In this document: in pieces, positions 1-10,500 of the stretch
How the letters are laid out: every line of letters begins with the position of its first letter
Position numbering within the stretch: the first letter of the stretch is position 1
Assembly: GCA_031392945.1 (NCBI GenBank)
Contig: JANMVT010000195.1
Coordinates: 34,924 to 98,923, forward strand
Length of the DNA stretch: 64,000 nucleotides
Direction: 5' to 3'
From: JANYCG01 sp031392945
Lineage (GTDB): Bacteria; Pseudomonadota; Gammaproteobacteria; Burkholderiales; Burkholderiaceae_C
The notes under the pieces: generated by a model
Seen by the model: the letters and a program-made list of their open reading frames with translations, nothing else
What the model was told of the DNA's origin: nothing
The model's database searches: none
Position numbers and translations under genes: made by a program

Positions 1-354
1 CCGGCCAACCTGCTGCTGGTGCAAGAGCTGATCGCCCGCCGCCCAGAAATCCGCCTGCTCAGCGCGCGCGACGGCATCACCGGCGTGGGCATGGCGCGCG
101 CGGCCAAGCCCGATGTCATCTTGATGGACACCCACCTGCCGGGCATCAGCGGACTGGACGCCTTGCGCATCCTGCTGCACGACCCGCAGACCACCCACAT
201 TCCGGTGGTGGCGCTCAGCGCCAGCGCCATGCCGCGTGACATCGAAAGCGGCATGGCCGCCGGTTACTTCAAGTATCTGACCAAGCCGATCCGCTTCGAC
301 GAACTGATGGACACGCTGGATCTGGCCTTCCAGCACGTGCGCAAAGCGCCATGA
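1..354 (+). CDS. Receiver domain, C-terminal end of a hybrid sensor kinase (5' end outside window)
   Basis: The reading frame is open from base 1, so the gene begins upstream. The visible 117 residues are a CheY-like receiver: the phospho-acceptor Asp lies in VILMDTHLPG and the conserved Lys in YLTKPI. The opening PANLLLVQELI matches the PANLELVEQLI of the receiver that ends the hybrid kinase at 32566-34254, so this is most likely the C-terminus of a similar hybrid histidine kinase (inference). Its stop overlaps the start of the CheB-like gene (ATGA), which suggests translational coupling in one signalling operon. Confidence 0.8.
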   Translation, partial: PANLLLVQELIARRPEIRLLSARDGITGVGMARAAKPDVILMDTHLPGISGLDALRILLHDPQTTHIPVVALSASAMPRDIESGMAAGYFKYLTKPIRFDELMDTLDLAFQHVRKAP

Positions 355-938
355 CGAACTTCCCCGTGGTCTGTGTGGGCGGCTCCGCTGGCGGGCTGGA
401 CGCCTACATCCGCCTGCTGAAAAACCTGCCCAACGACATGGGCGTGGCCATCGTCATCGTGAACCACATCACGATCATGCCGACCCAGTTGCACCAGGTG
501 TTGCCGCGCTTCACCACCATGCCGGTGGATCTGATTGTGGACGACCTGCAGATCGTGCCGGACCGCGTCTTCATCATCCCGGCCAACCGGGATTTGCATG
601 TGGATGCGCAGGGGCAGTTCCAGCTCAAGCCGATATCCAAACCCAGGGGCTGGCCAGATGTGATCACGGTTTTTTTGCGCTCGCTCACCGACTGCTGGAA
701 CGGCAAGCTGATCGCCGTGATCGTCTCCGGCTACGACGGCGACGGCGCGGCCGCCCTGTGCGGCATCCGCGAGGCGGGCGGCGTCACCATCGCGCAAAAA
801 CAGAGCACGGCGGGCCAGCCTGACATGCCCCAGAGCGCCATCGACAGCGGCTGCATCGACTTCGTGCTGTCGCCTGAAGACATCGCCAAAGAAATCATAC
901 GAATCGCCCGCGGCGAATCCGCCAAGCGCACAACCTGA
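351..938 (+). CDS. Stand-alone CheB-type protein-glutamate methylesterase
   Basis: 195 residues covering only the CheB catalytic domain, without the N-terminal receiver of chemotaxis CheB. The serine-hydrolase triad is visible: Ser12 in GGSAGG, His39 in VNHI and an Asp in SGYDGDG (about residue 131). CheB enzymes remove methyl groups from, or deamidate, receptor glutamates. Here no chemoreceptor or CheR is adjacent, so the substrate is unknown. It overlaps the upstream hybrid-kinase receiver by 4 nt and lies 9 nt before the receiver-PAS gene, so these three probably form one signalling unit that can supply the missing receiver in trans. Confidence 0.85.
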   Translation: MTNFPVVCVGGSAGGLDAYIRLLKNLPNDMGVAIVIVNHITIMPTQLHQVLPRFTTMPVDLIVDDLQIVPDRVFIIPANRDLHVDAQGQFQLKPISKPRGWPDVITVFLRSLTDCWNGKLIAVIVSGYDGDGAAALCGIREAGGVTIAQKQSTAGQPDMPQSAIDSGCIDFVLSPEDIAKEIIRIARGESAKRTT

Positions 939-947
939 AAGAAATAT

Positions 948-1763
948 ATGCCTGACGCAAACGACATTCTGGGCGCACGCATTCTGATCGTCGATGACCA
1001 GGAATCCAACGTGCAATTGCTCGAACAACTGCTGCAGGAGGACGGCTACACCAATGTGAGCGCCTGCATGCAGCCCAAGCTGGTACGCGAGATGCATCAA
1101 AAAAACGCCTATGACCTGATCCTGCTGGACCTGAACATGCCCGGCATGGACGGTTTTGAGGTGATGAAGGCGCTGGGCACCAACCAGGCCGACCAATACC
1201 TGCCGGTCATCGTGCTCACGGCCGACCCGGGCTTCAAGCTGCGCGCCTTGCAGGCCGGGGCCAAAGATTTCATCAGCAAGCCATTTGACCTGGTCGAGGT
1301 CAAAACCCGCATCCACAACATGCTGGAGGTGCGCTTGCTCTACAAGCAGCTGGAAGGCCATAGCCAGGATCTGGAGCGCCAGGTGCTGGCGCGCACCGCC
1401 GAGCTGGCCTTGAGCGAGGAGCGTTTTCGCCGCCTGACCGAGCTGGCATCCGACTGGTACTGGGAGCAAAACGAGAGCGGCGACTTGACCCGCGTGTCCG
1501 GCCCGGTGCAGGAGATGCTGGGCCTGCGCGTCACCGAGTTTCTGGGCGCCGAAGCCAAGGGCGGGATGAACGGCTGGGATGAAGCCCAGCGCAAGGTGCT
1601 GCGCAGCAAGATCAGCGCGCGCCAGCCGTTTCTGGACTTCGCCTTCAGCCGCACCAATGCCGACGGCACGGTGCAGAATTTCCGCGTCAGCGGCGAGCCG
1701 ATGTTTGACAGCTCATCACGTTACACCGGGTACCGGGGGATCGGGTCCGAAGTGCGGGACTAG
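948..1763 (+). CDS. Response regulator with receiver, coiled linker and PAS domain
   Basis: 271 residues. Residues about 5-125 are a receiver (ILIVDDQ acidic pocket, LLDLNMPG phospho-acceptor, ISKPFD lysine). A charged helical linker (LERQVLARTAELALSEERF) leads to a PAS domain (about 160-270) starting TELASDWYWEQ and ending before any kinase, GGDEF or DNA-binding output. The lack of an output domain suggests a sensor or scaffold role for the upstream kinase/CheB pair. A weak GAAAGAAA ribosome site precedes the ATG. The gene ends just before a dispersed repeat. Confidence 0.8.
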   Translation: MPDANDILGARILIVDDQESNVQLLEQLLQEDGYTNVSACMQPKLVREMHQKNAYDLILLDLNMPGMDGFEVMKALGTNQADQYLPVIVLTADPGFKLRALQAGAKDFISKPFDLVEVKTRIHNMLEVRLLYKQLEGHSQDLERQVLARTAELALSEERFRRLTELASDWYWEQNESGDLTRVSGPVQEMLGLRVTEFLGAEAKGGMNGWDEAQRKVLRSKISARQPFLDFAFSRTNADGTVQNFRVSGEPMFDSSSRYTGYRGIGSEVRD

Positions 1764-1774
1764 GCCGGTTTTCC

Positions 1775-1832
1775 AAAAAATGTGGCAATTCCCCTCGCGG
1801 GACATGAATAGTTAGCTACTAATATAGTAGCA
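1775..1832 (-). repeat. Dispersed ~60-bp repeat, copy 1
   Basis: Read on the minus strand it starts TGCTACTATATTAGTAGC, continues TAACTATTCATG, then CCCGCGAGGGG and a T-rich end. The same order (AT-rich hairpin head, TAACTAT-like middle, CACGAGGG-like tail, GCCATTTT-like end) recurs at 14394, 19823, 29645, 42990, 59035 and 63379. It fills the gap between the receiver-PAS gene and the stop of the Crp-like gene. Confidence 0.75.
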
Positions 1833-2558
1833 TCACAAACCCCGCGACGCAGCCGGCAGCAAGCGGTCATATTCCTTCTTCACCACGGCATAACACTCGC
1901 AGGTGCGCTTCTCCAGCCCGGCACGGTCCAACACCGAGATGTGGCCGCGCGCGTATTTGATCAAGCCGGCGTGTTGCAGCTTGAGCGCGCTTTCGGTGAC
2001 GCCTTCGCGGCGCACGCCGAGCATGTTGGCGATCAGTTCCTGCGTCATCACCAGTTCATTGCCCTGCAGGCGGTCCAGGCTCAGCAGCAGCCAGCGGCAT
2101 AGCTGCTGGTCCAGCGTGTGGTGGCGGTTGCAGACAGCCGTCTGCGACATCTGGGTGATCAGCGCCTGGGTGTAGCGCAGCAGCAGGTGCAGCACGGGGC
2201 CGGCGCGGTTGAACTCGTCCTTCATCACCTGCGCTTCCAGCCGGTAGCCCCGGCCCGCGCTTTGCACCACGGCGCGGCTGGGGGTGGATTCGCCGCCCAT
2301 GAAGAGCGAGATGCCGACGATGCCCTCGTTGCCGACCACGGCGATCTCGGCCGATGCGCCGTTTTCCATCACGTACAGCAGGGAGACGATGGCGGTGGCG
2401 GGAAAATAAACGTGCTCCAGCGTCACGCCCGGCTCGTACAAGACCTGGCCCAAAGGCATGTCAACAGCTTCGAGCAGGGGCAGCCAGCGCCGCTGTTCTG
2501 ACTCCGGCAACGCGGCGAGCAGTTGGTTCATGGTCGGGTCGGCGGTTGAAGCTTTCAC
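1833..2558 (-). CDS. Crp/Fnr family transcriptional regulator
   Basis: About 241 residues from a GTG preceded by AGGAG (an upstream ATG at 2600 would give 255). The N-terminal half is a cyclic-nucleotide-binding-type beta roll (YFPATAIVSLLYV, AEIAVVGNEGIVG). The C-terminus has a winged helix with ELIANMLGVRREGVTES as the recognition region. No FNR-type cysteine cluster is present, so oxygen sensing by an Fe-S cluster is unlikely. It is divergent from cbpA-cbpM, with a TGTG-N8-CACA palindrome between them that could be its own operator (inference). The effector is unknown. Confidence 0.88.
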   Translation of the reverse strand: MKASTADPTMNQLLAALPESEQRRWLPLLEAVDMPLGQVLYEPGVTLEHVYFPATAIVSLLYVMENGASAEIAVVGNEGIVGISLFMGGESTPSRAVVQSAGRGYRLEAQVMKDEFNRAGPVLHLLLRYTQALITQMSQTAVCNRHHTLDQQLCRWLLLSLDRLQGNELVMTQELIANMLGVRREGVTESALKLQHAGLIKYARGHISVLDRAGLEKRTCECYAVVKKEYDRLLPAASRGL

Positions 2559-2658
2559 AGGTCTCCTGGATGGGGCCATTGCGGCGGGCAATTCCGGCAA
2601 TTTGACCGGCAGCGCACCAGCGTCTGCTGTGATTGTAGGCAGGAATGCGCGGACCGCT

Positions 2659-2676
2659 CTGTGCGCTAACGCACAG
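2659..2676. promoter_or_regulatory. CRP-like palindrome in the divergent crp-family/cbpA intergenic region
   Basis: CTGTGCGCTAACGCACAG is an inverted repeat with 7-bp arms. It fits the CRP/FNR-type layout TGTG-N8-CACA, although the inner bases are C/G rather than A/T. It lies about 100 bp upstream of both the Crp/Fnr-type gene (start 2558) and cbpA (start 2772). Its use as an operator is inferred from sequence and position only. Confidence 0.45.
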
Positions 2677-2771
2677 TCGTCTGACGCGCCTGGCGTTGAA
2701 ATGCAGTCTTCGCGCTGGTCCGGGACTGACTTTCACGACAAATTTTCACGTTATTGCCGTTATGGAACGTT

Positions 2772-3773
2772 ATGGAATATAAGGATTATTACCAGGCCAT
2801 GGGGGTCGGGCGCGGCGCAAGCCAGGACGAGATCCAGCGCGCGCACCGCAAACTGGCGCGCAAGTACCACCCGGACGTCAGCAAGGAGCCCAATGCCGAG
2901 GCGCGCTTCAAGGAAGTCGGCGAAGCCTACAAGGTGCTCAAAGATCCGGAAAAACGCGCGGCGTACGACCAGTTGGGCGCCGACCTGAAAGCCGGCCAGC
3001 AATTCCAGACGCCACCGGATTGGCAGCGCGGGTTTGAGACCTCGGGCTCGGGCTTCAGCGAACAGGAGTCGCAGGAGGCCAGCGACTTTTTCCAGTCCCT
3101 GTTCGGGCATGGCGCGCGGGCGGGCAGTGGCGCCCGACCGCGGCGCGCCGGCGCGGCTGCGGCCAACGGCCACGAAGGTTTCAACTTCCCTGGCGAAGAC
3201 CGCCACGCCACGATCCAGATCGACCTGGAGGACGCCTACCAGGGCGCGACCCGCAAGCTCACCCTGCGCATCCCCGAGTTCGACGTGCAGGGCCAGGTCA
3301 AGCTGCGCGAACACCTGATTGAATTTGCCGTGCCGACCGGCGTCAAGGCCGGGCAGCGCATCCGGCTTGCGGGACAAGGCGCGCCCGGCACGGGCCAGGG
3401 CGCACCGGGCGACTTGTATCTGGAAGTGGCCTTCAACCCGCACCCGCGCTACCGCGTCGAGGAGCGTGACGTTTACCTCGATCTGCCGGTGGCTCCGTGG
3501 GAGGCCGCCCTGGGCGCCGAAATTGAGGCGCCCACACCCATCGGCTTGGTAGAGCTCAAAATTCCCCCGGGCTCGGGCGCCGGACGCAAATTGCGGCTCA
3601 AGGGGCGTGGCATCCCAGGTGCCAAATCCGGCGCGCCCGCCGGCGATTTTTATTTCGTGTTGCAAATCGCGCTGCCGCCGGCCAGCAGCGAAAACCAGCA
3701 GGTGGCCTGGCGCGATCTGGCCGCGCAGCACCCGTCGTTCAAGCCACGCGCGGCACTGGGAGACACGCCATGA
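2772..3773 (+). CDS. cbpA: Curved-DNA-binding J-domain co-chaperone CbpA
   Basis: 333 residues from ATG 2772 (an in-frame TTG lies 18 nt upstream). The N-terminal J domain carries HPD at residues 33-35, the motif that stimulates the DnaK ATPase. A Gly/Ser-rich linker and two beta-rich C-terminal substrate-binding domains follow (about 140-325). There is no Cys-rich zinc domain, which separates CbpA from DnaJ. CbpA acts with DnaK in folding and binds curved DNA in stationary phase. The next gene encodes its modulator CbpM and overlaps by 4 nt. Confidence 0.92.
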   Translation: MEYKDYYQAMGVGRGASQDEIQRAHRKLARKYHPDVSKEPNAEARFKEVGEAYKVLKDPEKRAAYDQLGADLKAGQQFQTPPDWQRGFETSGSGFSEQESQEASDFFQSLFGHGARAGSGARPRRAGAAAANGHEGFNFPGEDRHATIQIDLEDAYQGATRKLTLRIPEFDVQGQVKLREHLIEFAVPTGVKAGQRIRLAGQGAPGTGQGAPGDLYLEVAFNPHPRYRVEERDVYLDLPVAPWEAALGAEIEAPTPIGLVELKIPPGSGAGRKLRLKGRGIPGAKSGAPAGDFYFVLQIALPPASSENQQVAWRDLAAQHPSFKPRAALGDTP

Positions 3774-4111
3774 GCAACGCGCCGGGCCGCCCCCAAACAA
3801 GCTCGCACCGCAGTGCGCAGCACGAAGGTACTCCAATGACCAACGACGGCACTCAAATGACACTGGTTGAAATCAGCCTGGCCTGGGGCCTGGCGCCCGA
3901 GCGTGTCACGGAGATGGTGATGGAGGGCGTGCTCGACCCTGCAGGCGCGGGCCGCGAGGACTGGCGCTTCAATGCCCTGCACCTGCGCCACGCGGGCATC
4001 GCGCTGCGCCTGCAACGCGATCTGGGCCTGAACTTGCCCGGCGTGGCCCTGGTGCTGCAACTGCTGGATGAATTGCAATTTTTGCGCCAGCAGCGCCCGC
4101 CCGGCGCTTGA
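3770..4111 (+). CDS. cbpM: Chaperone modulatory protein CbpM
   Basis: 113 residues from an ATG overlapping the cbpA stop (ATGA); an internal ATG at 3836 is another possible start. The core (MTLVEISLAWGL, DWRFNALHLRHAGIALRL, LDLNLPGVALVLQLLDEL-like segment) is the MerR-like helical fold of CbpM, which binds the CbpA J domain and blocks its activity and DNA binding. The coupling suggests that regulator and target are made together. Confidence 0.85.
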   Translation: MSNAPGRPQTSSHRSAQHEGTPMTNDGTQMTLVEISLAWGLAPERVTEMVMEGVLDPAGAGREDWRFNALHLRHAGIALRLQRDLGLNLPGVALVLQLLDELQFLRQQRPPGA

Positions 4112-4287
4112 GCGGGCTCCGGTTGCATCTTGCAACATTTTCCCAAGCAGAGCGGCACGTCGTCCGACAGACAAACCGGCGCAGCGCTTTTAGCATGGGA
4201 TCAGCCATTTTGAAAATCCGTTCAAAACCCCTTTAAAACAACATCAACCACGCTGGCTTCAACCAGTCCGCGCGGGAGGAATCCACC

Positions 4288-4530
4288 ATGAAATCCAGCA
4301 GCATCTCCTCTTCGCCGTGGACCACGGCCTCTTTTGGCGGCGCGCCCGACACCACGCCGCTGGAGCTGTCGGCGCTGGGCGAGCACCTGGGCCACTGCCG
4401 CGATCGGCACGGCCGCTGGTTCGCCGCACGTTGCGCACTGGAGGGCATGAACGGCTTCGTCTCATCCCGCTTCGTCACGACCCTGGTCGTGGCCGTGGTG
4501 CTGATCGCCGCCAGCGCCGTGATCCTGTAG
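4288..4530 (+). CDS. Small tail-anchored membrane protein of unknown function
   Basis: 80 residues with a strong ribosome site (GGGAGGAA, 8 nt before ATG). The soluble N-terminus (about 60 residues, with one Cys-Arg-Asp segment) is followed by a single C-terminal hydrophobic helix, FVTTLVVAVVLIAASAVIL, so it should sit in the membrane as a tail-anchored protein. It stops 2 nt before the glucan synthase start and probably shares its transcript. I do not recognise a family. Being tied to a membrane glucan synthase, it could be an accessory subunit (inference). Confidence 0.65.
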   Translation: MKSSSISSSPWTTASFGGAPDTTPLELSALGEHLGHCRDRHGRWFAARCALEGMNGFVSSRFVTTLVVAVVLIAASAVIL

Positions 4531-4532
4531 CC

Positions 4533-7500
4533 ATGCCGGCATCCGCCTTGCAGCGCCTGGTGCCGGACGCGCCGCAGGTGCTGTGCGACATGCTGGACGG
4601 CGCACGCGGCGTGGTCCAGCCGCCGATCCGCTCCGAGATTTTTGGCCTGCAGCGTTTTGCCCAGCATGGGCGCAGCCTGGGCGCGACCCACCGGGCGGCG
4701 TCGGCGCGCGCCAGCGCCTCACGCTTTTTCCCCCGGCTGCGCGACAACATCCAGATGCTGCGCGACGCCCACAACTACATCGGCCTGCAGGCGCGCACCG
4801 GTTATGACATCAGCCCCGCCGCCGAGTGGCTGCTGGACAATTTTCACCTGATCGAGGCACAGCTCAAGGCCATCAACGAGGGGCTGCCGCGCAGCTATTT
4901 CCGCAGCCTGCCGATGTTGCAGGACGAGCCGCTGGCGGGCCTGCCCCGCGTGTACGGCATCGCCTGGGCCTTTGTGGCCCACACCGACAGCGCTTTCGAC
5001 GAAACCCTGGTGTCGCAGTTCCTCAATGCCTACCAGGAGACGCGCGAACTCAACCTGAGCGAGATCTGGGCCTTGCCCACCACTTTGCGTGTGGTGCTGA
5101 TCGAGAATCTGCGCCGGCTGGCCGAACGCGTGGCGACCAACAAGGCCGCGCGCGAGGTGGCCAATCTGGTGTGCGACAAGATCGAGCGCCACAGCCTGCC
5201 CGCACTCGACGAGCTGCTGGCCCTGCTCAAGCTGCGCGGCGTGGGCCGCGTGTTTCTGGCCCAGATGGCGCAGCGCCTGCGCGAGCGTCCCAAATCCGGC
5301 CCCGGCCCCGGCGGCGACAAGGCGCGTTACCACGAATGGCTGCAAGCCGCCTTGCCCGACCCGGCGGCGGCCCAAATCCAGCAGCCGCTGGACCAGGCGG
5401 CGGACAACCTGAGCGTGAGCAACGCCGTCAAGTCCCTGCGCGCCATCGGCGACGCGGACTGGATCGACATCGTGGCGCTCACCAGCAAACTGATGCAGTT
5501 GATGCTGAGATCGCCCGTGTTCGAGGCCGAGGACAGCGCCACCCGCGGCCAAACCCTGAACGCGATTGAACGTCTGGCGCGCCGCGCAGGCCGGGGCGAG
5601 GCCGAAGTGGCGCAGTCATTGCTGGGCTTGATGCGCGCCGACGCACCACAAGCAAACCAGCCGGACGCCGCACAGACCGTGGCCGACCACTGGCTGCGGG
5701 GCGCCGGGCGCGCCGCTTTGTGGCGCGAGCTGGGTCTGCGCCACACTGCTTTGCTGCCCTGGCTTGACGCCTTGCGCGGCGCGGCCTTGCCGGCCTATTT
5801 GACCGCCCTGCTGCTGGGCACGGCGGGCTTGATGGCCTGGATCCTGCTGCACCACAGCGACGGGCTGATGGATGCCAGCGCGCCCTGGTGGCTGACCCTG
5901 CTGGGGGCGGCCCTGATGGTGTTTCCGGCGTCGGAGACGGTGGTGGCGGTGGTCAACCGGCTGATCAGCGAGTCGGTCCGCCCCGTGCATCTGCCGCGCC
6001 TGGCCTTTGCCGACGGCGTGCCGGCCGCGCATCGGGTGCTGGTGGTGATTCCCAGCATGCTGACCAGCGTCGCCGGAGCGCGCGAACTGGCGCATCGCCT
6101 GCAACTGCACTACCTGGCCAACCCGGAGCGCCAGGCCCAATTCGCCTTGCTGACCGACTGGGCGGACGCCAGCCAGGAACAGCTGCCGTCCGACGCGGGC
6201 TTGCTGGGCGCCGCCACGCAGCAAATCAACGCGCTCAACGCGCTGTACCCGCGCGGGCCCAATCCGCCAGGTCCGCCAGATCCGCCAGGCGCCCCGGAAC
6301 CAGCGGGGCAAGGCGGGGCGGCGCCGCGCTTCATCCTGTTGCACCGCGCGCGGCGCTTCAGCCAGACCGAACAGCGCTGGATCGGCTGGGAGCGCAAGCG
6401 CGGCAAGCTCGAACTGCTGGTCGCCGCGCTGGCCGATGGCAAGACCAGCGCGTTTCTGGACTTGGGCGAGGCTTCGCGCATCGAAGCCGGCACACCTTAC
6501 ATCGTGACGCTGGACAGCGACACCCAATTGCCGCCCGGCACCTTGCGCGAGCTCGTCGGCGTGGCGGCGCACCCCTGCAACCAGCCCCGGCTGGACGCCG
6601 GCCGGTGCCGCGTCGTCGATGGTTACGGCATCCTGCAGCCAAGGGTGGTGACGCCATTGCCGGCGGTCAAGGACTTCACTCTGTTCCACTGGCTGTTCGC
6701 CGGGCAGTGCGGCATAGACCCCTACAGCGCTGCGACTTCGGAGGTTTACCAGGATGTTTTCGCCGAAGGCTCGTTCACCGGCAAGGGCCTGCTGAATGTG
6801 GGTGCAGTGCATGCCGTCCTGTCGGGGCGCATGCCGGAAGGCCAGGTGCTGAGCCACGATTTGCTCGAAGGCTCGGTGGCGCGCTGCGCTGCAGTGACCA
6901 ACATCAACCTCATCGAAGACGCGCCTTTCCATGCGGATGCGGCGGCGTCGCGCATGCACCGCTGGACGCGCGGCGACTGGCAACTGCTGCCGGTCCTGCT
7001 CACCCCCCGGCGCTTCAAGCTTGGCATGATCAACCGCTGGAAGATGTTCGACAACCTGCGCCGCACCCTGGTGCCGCCGATGTCCCTGGCCCTGTTGCTG
7101 CTGGCCCTGGGCGGCGCCATCATGTCGCCGTGGGCCGCGTTGATCCTGGTGCTGGCGGCGTTTTCCGCCGGGCCGCTGATGGGCGCGGTGGCCGGGTTTT
7201 CGCCCAGCCGCGACGACCTGGCCATCAGCCATTTCTACCGCAAGGCCGGCGCCGACCTGGCGCGCGCACTGTGGGGCGGCTTGTGGTTTTTGGCGCAATT
7301 GCCGCAGCAGTCCCTGCTGGCGCTGGACGCCGTGCTGCGTTCGCTCTACCGCATGGCCGTCAGCCACCGGCATTTGCTGCAATGGACGACGGCCGCCACC
7401 GCCCAAGCCCAGGCCCTGGCCGGCTTGGCCGCGCTGGCACGACAGCACTGGAACCAGCCGGTGATCGCCTTGGCGTTGCTGGCGGGTCTGGCCGCAGCGC

Positions 7501-10500
7501 GCCTGGCTGGCGGCACACCGTCTCCGTGGCTGGCAGCGGGCCTGTGTTTGACCTGGGGCGCATCGCCGCTGTGGATCTGGTTGGTCAGCCGCACACGCCC
7601 GGCCCCGGCTGAGGCCAGCCTGCCGGTTGACGACCAAGTCTACCTGGAGGCACTGGCGCGCGACACTTGGGGGCTCTTTGTGCGCTCCGTCGGGCCACAG
7701 GACAACCATCTGCCGCCCGACAATTTGCAGATCACGCCGCATGACATGGTGGCCCACCGCACCTCCCCCACCAACATTGGCCTGTACCTGCTGAGCGTCG
7801 CCTGCGCCAGGGCGTTCGGCTGGATCGGCACGCAGGAGTTGATCACCCGCCTGGAGGCCACGCTGGCGACCCTGGCCAGGCTGCAACGCCATCGCGGCCA
7901 CTTTCTGAACTGGTATGACACCCAGACGCTGGCGCCGCTCTTGCCGATGTATGTGTCCACGGTGGACAGCGGCAATTTGAGCGGGCATTTGCTGGCCTTG
8001 GCCCAGGCCTGCATCGAATTGGCGGGAGTCCCTGGCGCCGGCCCAGCGCACGACGCGATGGCGGCCGAGACCAACGCCCGCCTGCTGGCACTCGCAGCAA
8101 CGCTGGAGCAACTGGCCTGGGCGCCCGAGTTTGATTTTCTCTACCACCGCAAACGCCACCTGTTCCACATCGGCTTCAGGCTGGCCGAGCAACAGCTCGA
8201 TTCCTCTTTTTATGACCTGCTTGCGTCGGAGTCGCGCCTGACCAGCCTGCTGGCCATCGCCAAGGGCGAGGTGCCAGTGCGCCACTGGGCCTCGCTGGGG
8301 CGGCCGTTTTACGCGGTGGGCGCCGACGCGGGCCTGCGTTCATGGTCGGGCTCGATGTTTGAGTACCTGATGCCCACCTTGATCCTCAACGAGCCGCACG
8401 GCAGCGTGTTGCATGGGGCCTGCCATGGCGCTGTGGCAGAGCAGGTGGCGTTTGCCCAGGCGCGGTCAGTGCCCTGGGGCATTTCGGAGTCGGCCTATGC
8501 GGCCAGCGACTTCACCCTGGCCTACCAGTACGCACCGCAGGGCGTGCCGCGGCTGGCGCTGCGGCGCACGCCGCCGGACGAACTGGTGGTCGCGCCCTAC
8601 GCCACGGCGCTGGCGGCACAGATCGTGCCGCACACGGCCTGCGCCAACTTCGCCGCGCTGCAGGCGCTGTCCGCGCGCGGCCAGTACGGCTTCATCGAGG
8701 CGCTGGACTATTCACCGGCGCGCCAGAACGAGAAAGAGGCATTCACCCCGGTCAACACTTTCATGGCGCACCACCAGGGCATGACGGTTGTGGCGCTGGC
8801 CAATGTGCTGCTGGACGGCGTGGCGCAGCGCTGGGGCATGGCCAACGCCCACATTGAGGCGGTCGCGTCCCTGTTGCACGAGCGCGCGCCGCGCGAGTTG
8901 TCGATCCTGCACGCCCCGCCCAGCTACCCACCGCCCCAGGCCCTGCAACGGCGCGGCCCCGGCCTGCTGCGCGAGGTGTTGCCCGGCTCGGGCGCGCTGG
9001 AGCCTACGCATGTGCTGTCAAACGGCCGTTATAGCGTGACTTTGCGCGCCAATGGCGCCGGGTCGAGCCGCTGGGGCCAGACCGGTGTCACGCGCTGGCG
9101 CGACGATGCGCTGCGCGATGCTTATGGCAGCTTTTTTTACCTGCGCTCCAACGTGCAAAAGCAGGCGGTGTCGATCACCCAGCGCCCGGCGCCGGACCCG
9201 GCCGCCCAGTACTGTAGCAGTTTCCACGCCGACCGGGTCTGCTTCACTGCGGACTGGCCGAAACTGCATGCCCACACCACGGTCTGGGTCAGTCCGGAAG
9301 ACGACATCGAATTCCGGCTGATAGAACTGCGCAACCTGGGCAAACACCCGATCGAGATCGAGTTGCTGTCGGCGTTCGAACTGAGCTTGTCCGAAGCGCG
9401 CGCAGACGAGGCGCATCCCGCATTCACCAACCTGTTTGTGCGCGCGCGGTGGCAGGCCTCGCAGCAGGCGCTGCTGTTTGAGCGCAAGGCGCGCCTGCCA
9501 ACCGACAGGACGCTGCACGCGGCGCACTTTTTGACCAATGTCCAGGCCCAGGTGGTCGGCGTGCAGGCGCAGACCGACCGCCAGCGCTGGCTCGGGCGCA
9601 ACCGCACGGCCGCCCTGCCCCTGGCCTCGTTTGACCCGCAGCCGTCCCATCCGTCGGCGCATGGCGGCGCGCCAGGCGCGGATTTGGTCACCGGGCTTGA
9701 CCCGGTGTGCGCATTGGCCATCCGCCTGCGCATCGCGCCCAATGACAAGGCTTTGCTCACCTTCGCCACGGCGGTGTCGGACGACGGCGCGACCCTGCAT
9801 GCGGTGATCGACAAGTACAAGCAGCCCAGCAACGTGCAGCGCGCCTCATTCATGTCCGCCACCTTGACTGGCATCCGCCTGCATGCCTTGCGCATCAGCG
9901 CCGAGAACTTCGTGGCGATCCAGACGCTCACGACAGCGCTGGCGCTCAACCTGACCCACCCCCAGGCCCGCATTGCAAGCCATGCAGACGACCAGGACGG
10001 CGTGTGTGACCGGCGCCTGCTGTGGCGTTTTGGCATTTCAGGCGACCGGCCGATTTTGCTGGTGTCGGCGGGTGTGGCGCAGGGCGTGGGCTTGCTGCGC
10101 TCGCTGGCGCAGGGCCTGCGGCTCTGGTCCTGGGGCGGCGTCGCCTGCGACCTGGTGGTGCTGAATTCCGAACCCCTGTCGTACAACATGGATTTGCAAC
10201 GCGAAATCGCTGCGTTGCGCGACCGCCATCTGGCCGAGAGCACGGCCGAATCGGGCCACGTCAATCCGGTTTGCACCGCCTTCCATGCGCTGCGCCTGGA
10301 TGAGATCTCCAGCGGCGAGTTGTCCACTTTGAAAACGCTGGCGCGCGCGCACCTCTATTCCGACGGCCGGCCCCTGGCGCACCACGTGCAGGACTGGAGC
10401 GCCTTGCACGAACAGGCCTATGAGCGGCGCCACGCGGTCTCGACCACGGCCGTCTCGGTGACAGCCCTGGCCGGCACGCCGGCCGCGCCGGCGGGCGTGT

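Noticed and set aside
264..1469. Long minus-strand open frame opposite the kinase/CheB genes
   Set aside because: A His/Ala/Gly-rich shadow of GC-rich coding DNA; no motif, no ribosome site, and three well-supported genes occupy the other strand.
5616..8285. Long minus-strand open frame opposite the glucan synthase
   Set aside because: Shadow frame; Gln/Arg/His-rich composition typical of antisense to GC-rich genes.
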